The notes below the pieces were generated by a model. That model worked only from the letters and a program-made list of their open reading frames with translations, ran no database searches and was not told the DNA's origin. 64,000 bases of DNA, taken from positions 248,001 to 312,000 of the forward strand of contig CAWHFP010000001.1 of assembly GCA_963828445.1 (NCBI GenBank), given 5' to 3'. Source of the stretch: Bog-532 sp963828445 (GTDB taxonomy: Bacteria; Actinomycetota; Actinomycetes; Streptosporangiales; Streptosporangiaceae). The position numbers and the translations under genes were made by a program. Shown here in pieces: positions 51,601 through 61,409 of the stretch (positions within the stretch are counted from its first letter, which is position 1; each line of letters opens with the position of its first letter).

Positions 51601-53192
51601 TGGCCGACGGGGGGACCGCCGGGGCGGCACCCGAAGACCCGGCCCTGGCCGGCCGGTCGGTGGCCCTGCTCAACCGGGGTACGCCCAGCGGGGCGGTCGG
51701 CCCGGACGGGACCTTGACCCTGACCCTGATGCGCGCCTGCAGCTCGTGGCCAGCCGGGGTGTGGATCGACGGCGACCGGCAGGAAGGCCCGGACGGCAGC
51801 AGCTTCGCCTGGCAGCGCTGGAGCCACACGTTCGAGTACGCACTGGTCAGCGGGGCCGGAGACTGGCGGCAGGCCGGGTTCGGGCGGGCCGGGGCGCGGT
51901 ACAACCACGAGCTGGTCACCTGCGCGGGCGGCGGGCCCGCGGCCGTGCTGGCCCCGGGGGTGAGCCTGGTCGAGGTCGACCACCCGGCCGTGCAGCTCAG
52001 CACGCTCAAGCCGCGCGGCAACCCGCTGGCTCAGGGGCGGCCGGGACTGCCCGCCGCGGCCGACGGGCTGACCGTGCGGCTACGCGAGACCGAAGGCCGG
52101 CCGGCCCGGGCCCGGGTCCGGTTGCGGGGCGGCATCGCCACCGCCCGCCTGACCGACCTGCTGGAAGAGACCGACGGCGCCGGCCTGGAGGTCGACGCCG
52201 AGGAAGCGGTGATCGACCTGCCGCCGTTCGGCACGGTCACCGCGGTGGTGTGGCCGGTGGTGCCACCCGCGGCCGCGCTGCAAGGCGAGCCGCCGGTGGC
52301 GCAGGGCACGACCAACCTGCTGGCCGAGGCCTCGGTGCCGGACGGCACCCTGGCCGGGCTGCTGGAGCCGGCCCAGCCGGTGTACTCCCGGTACTGGCTG
52401 CACGGCAAGGGCCCGGCCCCGGCCGGCAACCTGCCGGTCGCGGTGCACCTCTCCCCCCGGCTGAGCGGCCTGCCCGACGAGGGTCCCGGCACTGATTCGG
52501 TGGCCCGGCTGCGGGTCACCGTGGCCTGCGGCACCGAACCCGCCTCGGGCACCCTGCGCCTGCTGGTGCCGCCGGAACTGGTCGCCGACTTCGGCACCCC
52601 GGGACCCGGGGCGACCGGCGCGGACGCCTACGACCTGCCCGCCCGCGGCTACCGGGACTGGGACGTGCAGGTCCGGGTCCGGCCCGGTGCCCCGCCCGGC
52701 CGGTACGTGGTCGCGGCCCAGATCTCCGACGATCTGGGCCAGGTCATCGAGGATGCGGCGTTCGTGCAGGCGGGCGGCCCGGGCGAGCCCGACCTGTACC
52801 AGCCGCTGGAGGAAGTGCTCCCGGCCGTCCAGGCCAGCACCGACGCCATCGCCGCCGAGCTGGGGCTGGCCGTGCTGACTCCGGCGCTGCGGCTGCCCCC
52901 GGGCGGGGAAGCCGAACTGGTGGCCGAGGTCACCAACCAGCTGGCGTCGCCGCTGCGGGCCGAAGCCCAGCTGGTCTCGCCCTTCGGCAGCTGGGAGCTG
53001 CTGGCGCCGTGGACCCAGGGGGTGACGGCCAGGCCCGGCGAGCGGGTGCCGGTCCGGTTCCGCGGCCGGGTCCCGGCCACCGCCCGCCCCGGCCGCCAGT
53101 GGTGGGTGATGGTCAAGGTCATGTACTTCGGCCGGGTCCGGTACAGCGCGGCCGTCCCGGTGACGGTGATCAGCGAAGGGGAGAACGCGTGA
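48660..53192 (+). CDS. GH38 alpha-mannosidase
   Basis: 1510 aa, larger than most bacterial family members (about 1000). The catalytic part has the zinc motif MVSHFHYDPVWW (His and Asp), the nucleophile Asp in AWMLDAFGHDPG (about residue 251), and the zinc His in LAYGAHHDAITGTEG (about residue 472). A long beta-rich region follows, then a C-terminal NEW3-like domain (LRLPPGGEAELVAEVTNQLASPLRAEAQLV ... VPVRFRGRVPATARPGRQWWVMVKVMYFG). No signal peptide, so cytoplasmic. Hydrolyses alpha-mannosides. GACGAT lies 6 nt before the ATG. Coupled to the SDR downstream (GTGA). Confidence 0.92.
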   Translation: MRITAVTSTDLFVGSRRQARQVIGVSVASDAADAGRDVSVRVDGAGVATPAPSRVTAGPPGETVVAEVAVEVSAPYQPGVARPVTVVAETGAAAGRAPQRAELRAEVTPAEPGWTMWMVSHFHYDPVWWGTQGQFTESRLLLPDEDGSLPDVRTAFELVHLHLEKARSDPDYKFVLAEVDYLKPHFDAYPEDRADVRRFIAEGRIEIVGGTYNEPNTNLTGAESTVRNAVYGMGFQRGVLGADPRSAWMLDAFGHDPGFPGLMAAAGLTSSAWARGPFHQWGPSGVEGGNRRMQFASEFEWMSPDGTGLLTAYMANHYGAGWAIHGLPDLAAAEAEALGQFRSLAAVAATRNVLLPVGADHVIPPRWVTEIHRDWNARYVWPRFVTAVPADFFAAVRDEARGGGTWITPQTRDMNPLYTGKDVSYIDTKQAQRAAEVALLDGERLATLAWLAGAPYPAESLDKAWRQLAYGAHHDAITGTEGDQVYLDLVAGWREAWERGAAARRAAVRHLAGASGLASSPVSAVSEPGADGERTLSVFNTLSWPRSGLAQATLAFAAPGPAQIGLHDQSGAPVPFLADGVRRHPDGSLAELTVTFRAHGVPALGYQAYRALPASGGPAEVVTGWTDVPGVAIENERYRITADPGRGGTLDSIVDKATGAEVLRGAGNEVLLADEYPAHPKWGEGPWHLSPKGTGTGSAGGLARVRAQRCPVGSRLVAEFELDGLAVVQETIVWDGEDRVEFRTHTDGPIGPDRMLRVRFPADVPGGLPVYETATAVIGRPFAHPDVDTAEHSWTLDNPAHDWFGVGSTARVALTGPDGQQRDQAIGVAEVITPDGLAESQDGAGQQQIRDLVAALAAAGVTATCSRADGPRYGAMDADSNLPDVRIALGGPDRNSFTAAALAAAGNGYAKELAGRVEAGPAARLWLPAAQSRAEAQQPSADLRGPSDLPVLIIAGAPGPAIAELIEDLGDSVVGVPAADLADGGTAGAAPEDPALAGRSVALLNRGTPSGAVGPDGTLTLTLMRACSSWPAGVWIDGDRQEGPDGSSFAWQRWSHTFEYALVSGAGDWRQAGFGRAGARYNHELVTCAGGGPAAVLAPGVSLVEVDHPAVQLSTLKPRGNPLAQGRPGLPAAADGLTVRLRETEGRPARARVRLRGGIATARLTDLLEETDGAGLEVDAEEAVIDLPPFGTVTAVVWPVVPPAAALQGEPPVAQGTTNLLAEASVPDGTLAGLLEPAQPVYSRYWLHGKGPAPAGNLPVAVHLSPRLSGLPDEGPGTDSVARLRVTVACGTEPASGTLRLLVPPELVADFGTPGPGATGADAYDLPARGYRDWDVQVRVRPGAPPGRYVVAAQISDDLGQVIEDAAFVQAGGPGEPDLYQPLEEVLPAVQASTDAIAAELGLAVLTPALRLPPGGEAELVAEVTNQLASPLRAEAQLVSPFGSWELLAPWTQGVTARPGERVPVRFRGRVPATARPGRQWWVMVKVMYFGRVRYSAAVPVTVISEGENA

Positions 53193-53944
53193 GCACGGAG
53201 CGAGTGGCGGTGGTGACCGGGGCGGGATCTGGGATCGGGCGGGACGTCGCGGTGGCCCTGGCCCGGGCCGGCTACCGGGTGGCGCTGGCGGGCCGCCGAA
53301 AAGATGCACTGTCCGCGACCGCGCAGTTGGTGGCGGCCCAGGACGGGGTCGCGCTGCCCGTGCCCACCGACGTGCGCTCGGAGGAGTCCGTGCGGGGGTT
53401 GTTCGAGCAGACCGTGGCCGAGTGGGGGCGGATCGACCTGCTGTTCAACAACGCCGGCTCGTTCGGCGGCGGCGGCCCCATCGAGGACGTGCCGTTCGAG
53501 CAGTGGAACCAGGCCATCGGCACCAACCTGACCGGGTCGTTCCTGTGCGCCCAGGCCGCGTTCCGGGTCATGAAGGACCAGGATCCGCAGGGGGGCCGGA
53601 TCATCAACAACGGCTCGCTGTCGGCGCACGTGCCGCGGCCGTTCGCGGTCGGCTACACCGCCAGCAAGCACGCGATCACCGGGCTGACCAAGGCCATCTC
53701 ACTGGAGGGGCGGCCTTACCAGATCGCCTGCGGTCAGATCGACATCGGCAACGCGGCCACCGACATGACCGGGGCCATGGCCACCGGCGTACCGCAGGCG
53801 GACGGATCGGTCCGTGCCGAGCCGTTGATGGAGACCCGGCACGTGACCGACGCCGTCGTGATGATGGCGGCGCTACCGCTCAACGCCAATGTGGAGTTCC
53901 TCACCGTCATGGCGACGAACATGCCCTACATCGGCCGCGGCTGA
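53189..53944 (+). CDS. SDR-family oxidoreductase
   Basis: 251 aa. TGAGSGIG cofactor motif, NNAGSFGGGG, catalytic Ser in INNGSLSAH and YTASK active site. GRRKDALSA after the second strand suggests NADP(H) use. It lacks the usual C-terminal IDGG and ends NVEFLTVMATNMPYIGRG, like a subgroup found in sugar loci. GTG at 53189 with AAGGGGAG overlaps the mannosidase stop, so a sugar-related substrate is plausible. Confidence 0.88.
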   Translation: MSTERVAVVTGAGSGIGRDVAVALARAGYRVALAGRRKDALSATAQLVAAQDGVALPVPTDVRSEESVRGLFEQTVAEWGRIDLLFNNAGSFGGGGPIEDVPFEQWNQAIGTNLTGSFLCAQAAFRVMKDQDPQGGRIINNGSLSAHVPRPFAVGYTASKHAITGLTKAISLEGRPYQIACGQIDIGNAATDMTGAMATGVPQADGSVRAEPLMETRHVTDAVVMMAALPLNANVEFLTVMATNMPYIGRG

Positions 53945-54235
53945 CCGCCGCCTGTGCTGGACCGGAAGCCCAAGAGAAGGCCTCTCAGAACCCAGTAGCT
54001 GGGCCCGCTCCTCCTGGCTTCCACCCCGACATGGCCGCCCCTGCGGGCCACACCTGCGGCATGACAGTAACACGCAGTTCCCGGCCTGATTGCCAGTAAA
54101 AATACCGATTTCGCCTGATAGTGACGTTATTGTCACCTCCGCCACGCGCATAAATGGTGACCCATGGTGATGGAAATTGCCATCGTCGCAGTTAAATCAC
54201 AGGTTGAGTGGTCCTTCCATTGACCCGGGAACGAA
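53945..54235. other. AT-richer intergenic spacer
   Basis: About 290 bases between the SDR gene and the converging exporter. From about 54060 the base composition is clearly less GC-rich than the surroundings. GTGAC-N6-GTCAC (54122-54137) is a small inverted repeat. No reading frame looks real; a small RNA ending at the 54236 hairpin cannot be excluded. Confidence 0.4.
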
Positions 54236-54266
54236 ACCGCCCCCAGCCCGGCGGGCTGGGGGCGGT
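54236..54266. terminator. Terminator hairpin
   Basis: ACCGCCCCCAGCCC and GGGCTGGGGGCGGT form a perfect 14-bp stem with a 3-base loop, just before the end of the leftward exporter gene. It probably serves transcripts from both sides. Confidence 0.8.
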
Positions 54267-54286
54267 CGTGCGTCCGGGCCGCGGCC

Positions 54287-55771
54287 TCAGGCGGCCATCG
54301 CCTCCTCTTCCGCCTCGGCCGGGCGGGGCGGCGGCGCCATCGGGGCCCGGGACCGGATCAGCGTGGCGATCACGACCAGGGACACCACGTCGAAGATCGC
54401 GGCCAGCAGGAACGCGGTGGCGGTGGCGTGGGACTGCAGGTGGTGAGCCTGGGCCACCGGGCCAGCCCCGGCCAGCGGGTGCCGGGCCGCGTCCCGGTAG
54501 GAGGTGCCGTACACCGCGACCAGCACGGCCAGGCCGACCGCGCCGCCAACCTGCTGCATGACGTTGACCATGCTGGAGGCCGCGCCGGAGTCCTCCGGCG
54601 CCACCCCGGCCAGCGAGGCCGTGGTCAGCGGCACGAACACGACGCCCATCCCGGCTCCCAGGAGCAGCATCGGGCCGAGCACGCCGGTCAGGTACCCGGT
54701 GGCGGGCGATACCCGGGACAGCCAGGCCAGGGCCACGATGACCGGGATCAGCCCGGCGACCATCAGCCGCTTCGGCCCCACCGCCTGCATGAGCCGCGGG
54801 ACGACCCGGGACACCCCGAACAGGACGACGGTCATGGGCAGGAACGCGATGCCGGCCCGCAGCGGGCTGAAGCCCAGGATGTCCTGCAGGAACTGGGTGA
54901 GGAAGAAGAACATCCCCATCATCCCGGCCACCAGCAGCAGCCGGGCGATGAAGGAGCCGGACCGGCTGAGGTCGGTGAACAGGCGCAGCGGCGTGATCGG
55001 CTGGGGGGCACGCCGCTCGTTCAGCACGAACAGCACGAGCAGGACCGCGGCGGCGGCGAAGGCCCCGACGGCCAGGCCGTCACCCCAGCCACTGGCGGCG
55101 GCGCGGATGAAGGCGTACACCAGCGACGCCATGCCCAGGGTCGAGGTCAGCGCGCCGGCCAGGTCGAAGCGGCCCGGCTGGCGGGGGGTCTCGGTCACGA
55201 ACATCGGGGCGGCGATCAGCGCGAACACGCCGATGGGCACGTTGATGAACAGCACCCAGCGCCAGGACAGCCACTCGGTGATCACGCCCCCGAGAACCAG
55301 GCCGAGCGATGCTCCGCCGGTGATCACCGCGGTGTAGATGGCCAGGGCGCGGGTCCGCTCACGGCCCTCGGAGAAGCTGCCGATGATCAGCGCCAGCACC
55401 GCCGGAGAGGCGAGCGCGCCACCGACGCCCTGCGCGGCCCGCGCGGCCAGCAGCAGCCCGGCCGAGTTGGCCAGGCCGCCGGCCAGCGAGGCCACGGTGA
55501 ACAGGGCGACCCCGATCATGAACATGCGGCGGCGGCCGAGGATGTCACCGGCCCGGCCGCCCAGCAGCAGCAGGCCGCCGAAGGTCAGCGTGTACCCGTT
55601 CATGACCCAGGACAGGCTGGTCGCACTGAACTGCAGCCCGTGCTGGATCTGCGGCAGCGCGATGTTCACCACCGTGGCGTCCAGGATCACCATCAGCTGC
55701 GCGCACAGCAGGATGACCAGGGCCAGGCCACGGCGCGGCGCCCCGCGTTGGGTGACGGCGGAAGAAGACAC
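54287..55771 (-). CDS. DHA2-family (EmrB/QacA) MFS drug exporter
   Basis: About 494 aa, 14 helices. LVILLCAQLMVILDATVVNIALPQIQHGLQFSATSLSWVMNGYTLTFGGLLLLGGRAGDILGRRRMF has motifs D1 and A; ITGGASLGLVLGGVITEWLSWRWVLFINVPIG is motif C. Expected to export lipophilic drugs. The start is GTG at 55771 with GGAGG close upstream. It is divergent from a TetR gene, with two 18-bp operators in the spacer, so it is the likely repressed target. Confidence 0.9.
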   Translation of the reverse strand: MSSSAVTQRGAPRRGLALVILLCAQLMVILDATVVNIALPQIQHGLQFSATSLSWVMNGYTLTFGGLLLLGGRAGDILGRRRMFMIGVALFTVASLAGGLANSAGLLLAARAAQGVGGALASPAVLALIIGSFSEGRERTRALAIYTAVITGGASLGLVLGGVITEWLSWRWVLFINVPIGVFALIAAPMFVTETPRQPGRFDLAGALTSTLGMASLVYAFIRAAASGWGDGLAVGAFAAAAVLLVLFVLNERRAPQPITPLRLFTDLSRSGSFIARLLLVAGMMGMFFFLTQFLQDILGFSPLRAGIAFLPMTVVLFGVSRVVPRLMQAVGPKRLMVAGLIPVIVALAWLSRVSPATGYLTGVLGPMLLLGAGMGVVFVPLTTASLAGVAPEDSGAASSMVNVMQQVGGAVGLAVLVAVYGTSYRDAARHPLAGAGPVAQAHHLQSHATATAFLLAAIFDVVSLVVIATLIRSRAPMAPPPRPAEAEEEAMAA

Positions 55772-55881
55772 AGTGCCTCCAGGTTGAAGGTTCCAGATCG
55801 CGAGTAGCCCTCCACGTTGGTGAGGTCGGACCGGCTCTGCTAGGTGACATTCGCTGGCCAGGCGGTACACTCAGCAGAGAA

Positions 55882-55923
55882 ACGGAGGTCTACTCCGGTT
55901 ACTATACGGAGGGTCCCTCCGGT
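55882..55923. promoter_or_regulatory. Two tandem 18-bp TetR operators
   Basis: O1 ACGGAGGTCTACTCCGGT (55882-55899) and O2 ACGGAGGGTCCCTCCGGT (55906-55923) share both arms and are centred 24 bp apart. TACTAT (55900-55905) lies between them; its complement gives TATAGT at 55899-55904 for the leftward exporter. Repressor binding would block both divergent promoters. Confidence 0.85.
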
Positions 55924-55951
55924 TTGGCAATTTATTTTCTGGTGGCGAGGC

Positions 55952-56542
55952 ATGACGACGACTGAAAGCCAGGCCGCGAAGCTGGCTGAGGTGCCGCCGA
56001 TGCGGGCGGACGCCCGGCGCAGCCATGAGCGCCTGCTGACCGCCGCGACCGCGGCGTTCGCGGAAAAGGGCGCCGAGGCCCCGCTGGAGGACATCGCCAA
56101 GCGGGCCGGTGTCGGCATCGGCACGCTCTACCGGCACTTCCCCACCCGGCTCGACCTGCAGGAAGCCGTGTACCGCACGCAGGTCAGCGTGGTCTGCGCC
56201 CAGGGCGCGGACCTGGCTGACAGCCCCGACCCCGGGGACGCCTTCGCGGGCTGGCTGCGCGCCCTGGCCAGCTACCTGGTCACCAAGCGCGGCCTGGCCA
56301 GTGCGCTGATCACGGCCAAGGGCCGGGACTCCGAGGTCATCAGCACCTGCAGCCAGGTCATCCGCTCCACCGCCGACCGCCTGCTGCAGCGAGCCCAGCA
56401 GGCCGGCGTGGTCCGCGCCGACCTGACCAGCATGGACGTGATGATGCTGGTGCACGGCCTGGTCGTGGCCACTGAGCGCACCCCGGAGCAGGCCGACCGG
56501 CTGCTCTCCATCACCCTGGACGGGCTGCGTTCCCGGAACTGA
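55952..56542 (+). CDS. TetR-family transcriptional repressor
   Basis: 196 aa. HTH MRADARRSHERLLTAATAAFAEKGAEAPLEDIAKRAGVGIGTLYRHFPTRLDLQEAVY; the rest is a helical ligand domain of the type next to drug exporters. GGCGAGG precedes the ATG at 55952. It should bind the paired 18-bp palindromes just upstream and control itself and the divergent DHA2 exporter. Confidence 0.93.
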   Translation: MTTTESQAAKLAEVPPMRADARRSHERLLTAATAAFAEKGAEAPLEDIAKRAGVGIGTLYRHFPTRLDLQEAVYRTQVSVVCAQGADLADSPDPGDAFAGWLRALASYLVTKRGLASALITAKGRDSEVISTCSQVIRSTADRLLQRAQQAGVVRADLTSMDVMMLVHGLVVATERTPEQADRLLSITLDGLRSRN

Positions 56543-56548
56543 CGCCGG

Positions 56549-56989
56549 TCAGATCGACGGGGGCCGGTTCTCGTACGGGGTGCTGAGCACGATCGTGGTC
56601 CGGGTCGAGACCCCGGCCACGGTCCGGATCTCCTGCAGCAGGTCCTCCAGGGCGGCCGGCGAGGCGACCCGGACCTTGAGGATGTAGTTCTCGTCACCGG
56701 CCACGCTGTGGCAGGCCTCGATGGCGCCGACCTGCTCCAGCCGGACCGGCACGTCGTCGGGCGCGGACGCATCGAACGGCGTGATCGAGATGAACGCGGT
56801 CAGCGGCAGCCCGATCTCGTCGGGGTCGCACAGGGCCACGTAACCGCGGATCACCCCGCTCTGCTCCAGCCGCCGGACCCGCTGGTGGGCCGCGGACACC
56901 GACAGGCCGGTCCGCTTGGCCAGCTCGGTGAAGCTCATCCGGCCGTCCGCCGACAGCAGCGTGACGATCCGCCGATCGATCTCTTCCAC
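56549..56989 (-). CDS. Lrp/AsnC-family transcriptional regulator
   Basis: 146 aa. N-terminal HTH VEEIDRRIVTLLSADGRMSFTELAKRTGLSVSAAHQRVRRLEQSGVIRGYVALCDPDEIGLP, then a RAM effector domain (VEACHSVAGDENYILKVRVASPAALEDLLQEIRTVAGVSTRTTIVLSTPYE). Probably senses an amino acid. GTG at 56989 gives the usual length and lies 8 nt after TATACC; an upstream start would add an unconserved 16 residues. It converges with TetR, stops 6 bp apart. Confidence 0.9.
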   Translation of the reverse strand: MEEIDRRIVTLLSADGRMSFTELAKRTGLSVSAAHQRVRRLEQSGVIRGYVALCDPDEIGLPLTAFISITPFDASAPDDVPVRLEQVGAIEACHSVAGDENYILKVRVASPAALEDLLQEIRTVAGVSTRTTIVLSTPYENRPPSI

Positions 56990-57093
56990 CCGGCCACGGT
57001 ATAGCCGGCCGGCCGCCCCGCGCTGGCGGGCGCCCACGCTCGGGTGACGCCGAAGGTCACGGCCCGGCGTAATATAACGAACAGGTCACGATC

Positions 57094-57109
57094 GTTACGC
57101 TATCGTAAC
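57094..57109. promoter_or_regulatory. Inverted repeat upstream of msiK
   Basis: GTTACG-CTAT-CGTAAC, a perfect 6-bp-arm repeat within an AT-rich tract (57069-57160). A related, shorter CGT-AATATA-ACG lies at 57068-57079. It may be an operator for sugar-dependent or general control of msiK; the binding protein is unknown. Confidence 0.5.
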
Positions 57110-57214
57110 TTTGGTAATCACAACCTTAACGTTGGACATTCCCGAAGTTACGCTTCCGACCAGGACAGATGCCATTGGGCCTGACTCTCGGCCCGCTAGG
57201 AGCAAGGGAGCACC

Positions 57215-58447
<1,233 letters not shown>

Positions 58448-58470
58448 GCCGGTAAGGCAGAGCCCGTTTC

Positions 58471-58502
58471 GGCCGGGCCGGCGGATCACCGCCGGCCCGG
58501 CC
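58471..58502 (+). terminator. Terminator after msiK
   Basis: GGCCGGGCCGGCGG and CCGCCGGCCCGGCC form a perfect 14-bp stem on a 4-base ATCA loop, 23 bp after the msiK stop, followed by TTAA. Confidence 0.85.
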
Positions 58503-58600
58503 TTAACGCGTGGACTCCGGGTATGGAAGTGCGCCGCCCACGTGTTGGAGCGGGTAAGCACGAGGTATGGAGCGGTGCGGGAAGGTGGGAGAATTTCGTC

Positions 58601-59515
58601 ATGCAGCATGATCCGGAAGACCTGTTCGAGCTGAGCGCGGACCTGCCGGACCTGGACGGCGTACCGATGCTGCACCACCTCGAGGGCTTCATGGACGCGG
58701 GCGCGGCCGGGCGCCTGCTGGCGGAGCATCTGGCCTCGACCTGCGAGCCGGAGACCCTGGCCACGTTCGACGTGGACCGTCTGATCGACTACCGGTCCCG
58801 GCGGCCGAACATGATCTACTCCACCGATCACTGGGAGGAGTACGAGGCTCCCGAGCTGATCGTGCAGCTCCTGCATGACCTGGCCGGGACCCCGTTCCTG
58901 TTGCTGACCGGGCCCGAGCCGGATCACGAATGGAACCTGTTCGCCGAGTCCGTGCAGGCCGCGTCGGCCAAGCTGGGCGGCGGCCCGCTGATCGGGTTCC
59001 AGGGCATTCCGATGGGGGTGCCACATACCCGGCCGCTCGGCGTGATCAGCCACGCCACCCGGCCCGAGCTGATCACCGGGCAGCAGCACATGCCGAACAA
59101 GCTGCAGGTCCCGGGCAGCGCGGCCGCCCTGATCGAGTTCCGGATGGGCGAGGCGGGCCTGGACGCGATGGGCTTCGCCGTGCACGTGCCGCACTACCTG
59201 TCGCAGGCGGTGTACCCGGAAGCAGCGGTGGCCCTGCTGGACACGGTCACCGCGATCACCGGCCTGGAGCTGCCCAGCGACGTGCTGCGGGAGGCCGCGG
59301 ACCGCACCAACTCCGAGATCGACCGGCAGGTGGCCGAGTCGACCGAGGTGGCCGAGCTGGTCACCGCGCTGGAGCAGCAGTACGACGCGATCGCCGAGAG
59401 CGAGGGTTCCGGCGAGGACGGTAGCCTGCTGGACGGCGGCCCCATGCCGACCGCGGATGAGCTGGCCGCGCAGTTCGAGCAGTTCCTGGAGCAGCAGGAC
59501 CGCAACGACAGCTAG
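58601..59515 (+). CDS. PAC2-family protein
   Basis: 304 aa. The PAC2 (proteasome-assembly-chaperone-like) fold is recognisable from PMLHHLEGFMDAGAAGRLLAEHL, DVDRLIDYRSRRPNMIYS, LLLTGPEPDHEW and GIPMGVPHTRPLGVISHATRPELI. A helical acidic C-terminus (AESTEVAELVTALEQQYDAIAESEGSGEDG...) follows. Actinobacteria nearly all have such a gene; the bacterial role is unproven. ATG at 58601 has GGTGGGAGA upstream. Confidence 0.88.
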   Translation: MQHDPEDLFELSADLPDLDGVPMLHHLEGFMDAGAAGRLLAEHLASTCEPETLATFDVDRLIDYRSRRPNMIYSTDHWEEYEAPELIVQLLHDLAGTPFLLLTGPEPDHEWNLFAESVQAASAKLGGGPLIGFQGIPMGVPHTRPLGVISHATRPELITGQQHMPNKLQVPGSAAALIEFRMGEAGLDAMGFAVHVPHYLSQAVYPEAAVALLDTVTAITGLELPSDVLREAADRTNSEIDRQVAESTEVAELVTALEQQYDAIAESEGSGEDGSLLDGGPMPTADELAAQFEQFLEQQDRNDS

Positions 59516-59532
59516 GGCTGGCACTCGGGCCC

Positions 59533-60303
59533 GTGGCGCCAGAGCTGGCCGGCCGTGCCCGCGCGGAGGCGCTCAGCGACCTGGCCGCCCGCCATGGCGA
59601 CCGGCTCTGGACCGCCCGGCTCGACGTCACCGACGCGGAGCGGGCCGGTCAGGTCGTGGCCGACGCGTTCACGGCGCTGGGCACCGTCGACGTGATCGTC
59701 AGCAACGCCGGTTACGGCGTCCTGGGGTCGGTCGAGGAGGTCTCCGACCAGCAGCTCCGGCAGGTGATCGACACCAACCTGCTCGGCTCGGTCAACCTCA
59801 TCCGGGCCGCGCTGCCGCACCTGCGGGCGCAAGGACACGGGCACATGCTCCAGGTCTCGGCGGCCGGCGGCCAGGCCGCCTACCCGTTCTTCGGCGCCTA
59901 CGTCGCGTCCAAGTGGGGCGTCGAGGGCTTCTGCGAGACGGCCGCCCGGGAGGTGGAACCGTTCGGCATCGGCCTGACCATCGTCGAGCCCGGGGCGACC
60001 CCGACCGGCTTCGGCAGCGCGGTCGACATCGCGCCGGCCCGCCCCGAGTACGACGGCACGCCAGCGGGCGAGGTGCGGCGGGCCATCACCGGCGGCGCGT
60101 TCACGTTCCCCAACGATCCGGCCAAGATCGCGGCCGCCATGATCGGCCTGGTCGACTCCGGGTCAGCGCCGCTGCGGCTGACCCTGGGCTCCGACGCCTA
60201 CGACGACGTGCACGCCTCGCTCACGGCCCGCCTGGCCGAGCTTGAGGCCCAGCGCGACCTGGCCTTCTCGGTGGTGACCGACGACCTTACGGCTCGACGA
60301 TGA
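59533..60303 (+). pseudogene. SDR-family protein lacking its N-terminal cofactor motif
   Basis: 256 aa. The first frame codons read MAPELAGRARAEALSDLAARHGDRLWTARLDVTDAERAGQVV, which corresponds to about residue 40 of a normal SDR. The first strand and the TGxxxGIG loop that binds NAD(P) are missing, and the upstream DNA belongs to the PAC2 gene. The rest is intact: SNAGYGV, MLQVSAAGG and the YVASK active site, followed by EPGATPTGFG. A 5' deletion at the PAC2 boundary is the simplest explanation. It is probably inactive as an oxidoreductase. It overlaps the end of the converging peptidase gene by 17 bp. Confidence 0.75.
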
Positions 60304-61399
60304 TCAGGTCGCGGGGAACGTTGTTGAGCCGCTCGGCGCCGTCTTGGGTGCAGACCACGATGTCCTCGATGCGGGCGCCGTCCGGGCCGGGGTAGATGCC
60401 GGGCTCGATGGAGAACGCCATGCCCGGCTCGAGCGGCTCGGTGTTACCGGCCACGATGTAGGGGTCCTCGTGGGACTCCAGGCCGATGCCGTGGCCGGTG
60501 CGGTGGATGAACGCCTCGCCGTAGCCAGCCGCGGTGATCGGCTGCCGGGCCGCGGCGTCCACCTCTTCGGCCGGGACGCCCGGCTTGACCCGGTCGAACG
60601 CGGCCTGCTGGGCGTCCTTGAGCACCTGGTAGTAGGCGCGGAACCCGGCGGGCGGGGTGCCGATGGCGTAGGTCCGGGTGCAGTCCGAGCGGTATCCGGA
60701 CGGCATCATGCCACCGATGTCGACCACCACCGCGTCGCCGGGCTGCAGGACCCGGTCGGACACCTCATGGTGCGGGCTGGCCGCGTTCGGCCCGGAGGCC
60801 ACGATCACGAAGTCCACTTGCACGTGCCCCTCGGCCAGGATGGCCTCGGCGATCCGGGCGCCCACCTCTCGTTCGGTGCGGCCGGCCCGCAGCCAGCCGG
60901 GCACCTGCTCGTGCACCCGGTCGATGGCCGCGCCCGCCTCGCGCAGGGCCGCGACCTCAGCCGGGCTCTTGCGCATGCGCAGATCGCGCAGGGCGGCGCT
61001 GGCCAGGACCTGCTTCGCGCCGGGCAGCGCCGCGCGCAGCCGCAGCACCATCAGGGCCCACATCTGGTCGGCCAGCCCGGTGCTGTCCACCGGGCCCAGC
61101 CGGTTCGCGATCAGCGCGTACGGATCCTCGGTTTCCTGCCAGGCGACCATTTCCAGGCCGAGGCCGGAGGCCGGGGAGGCCTGGGCCGCGGCCAGTTCGA
61201 GCCGGGGCACGACCAGGAACGAGGCCCCGGACGCCGGGACGACCAGGCAGGTCAGCCGCTCCAGCTGCTTGGCCTCGTAGCCGGTGACGTAGCGCAGGTC
61301 GGCCCCGGGGGTCAGCAGCAGGGCGCCGAGCCCCTCGGCCCGCACCCGCTCGGCCACGTCGTCCACCCGGCTGGCCGGGTACAGCTCAAGGTCCGCCAT
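60287..61399 (-). CDS. M24 metallopeptidase (Xaa-Pro aminopeptidase/dipeptidase type)
   Basis: 370 aa. The N-terminal creatinase domain is followed by a pita-bread catalytic domain with all five metal ligands: VVVDIGG (Asp), RSDCTRTY (Asp), HRTGHGIGL (His), SIEPGIY (Glu) and ARIEDIVV (Glu). Cleaves peptides next to proline, PepQ/PepP style. Cytoplasmic. ATG at 61399 lies 7 nt behind TAGCCT (61407-61412), inside the end of the upstream exonuclease gene. Confidence 0.9.
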   Translation of the reverse strand: MADLELYPASRVDDVAERVRAEGLGALLLTPGADLRYVTGYEAKQLERLTCLVVPASGASFLVVPRLELAAAQASPASGLGLEMVAWQETEDPYALIANRLGPVDSTGLADQMWALMVLRLRAALPGAKQVLASAALRDLRMRKSPAEVAALREAGAAIDRVHEQVPGWLRAGRTEREVGARIAEAILAEGHVQVDFVIVASGPNAASPHHEVSDRVLQPGDAVVVDIGGMMPSGYRSDCTRTYAIGTPPAGFRAYYQVLKDAQQAAFDRVKPGVPAEEVDAAARQPITAAGYGEAFIHRTGHGIGLESHEDPYIVAGNTEPLEPGMAFSIEPGIYPGPDGARIEDIVVCTQDGAERLNNVPRDLIIVEP

Positions 61400-61409
61400 A
61401 GGCAGCAGG

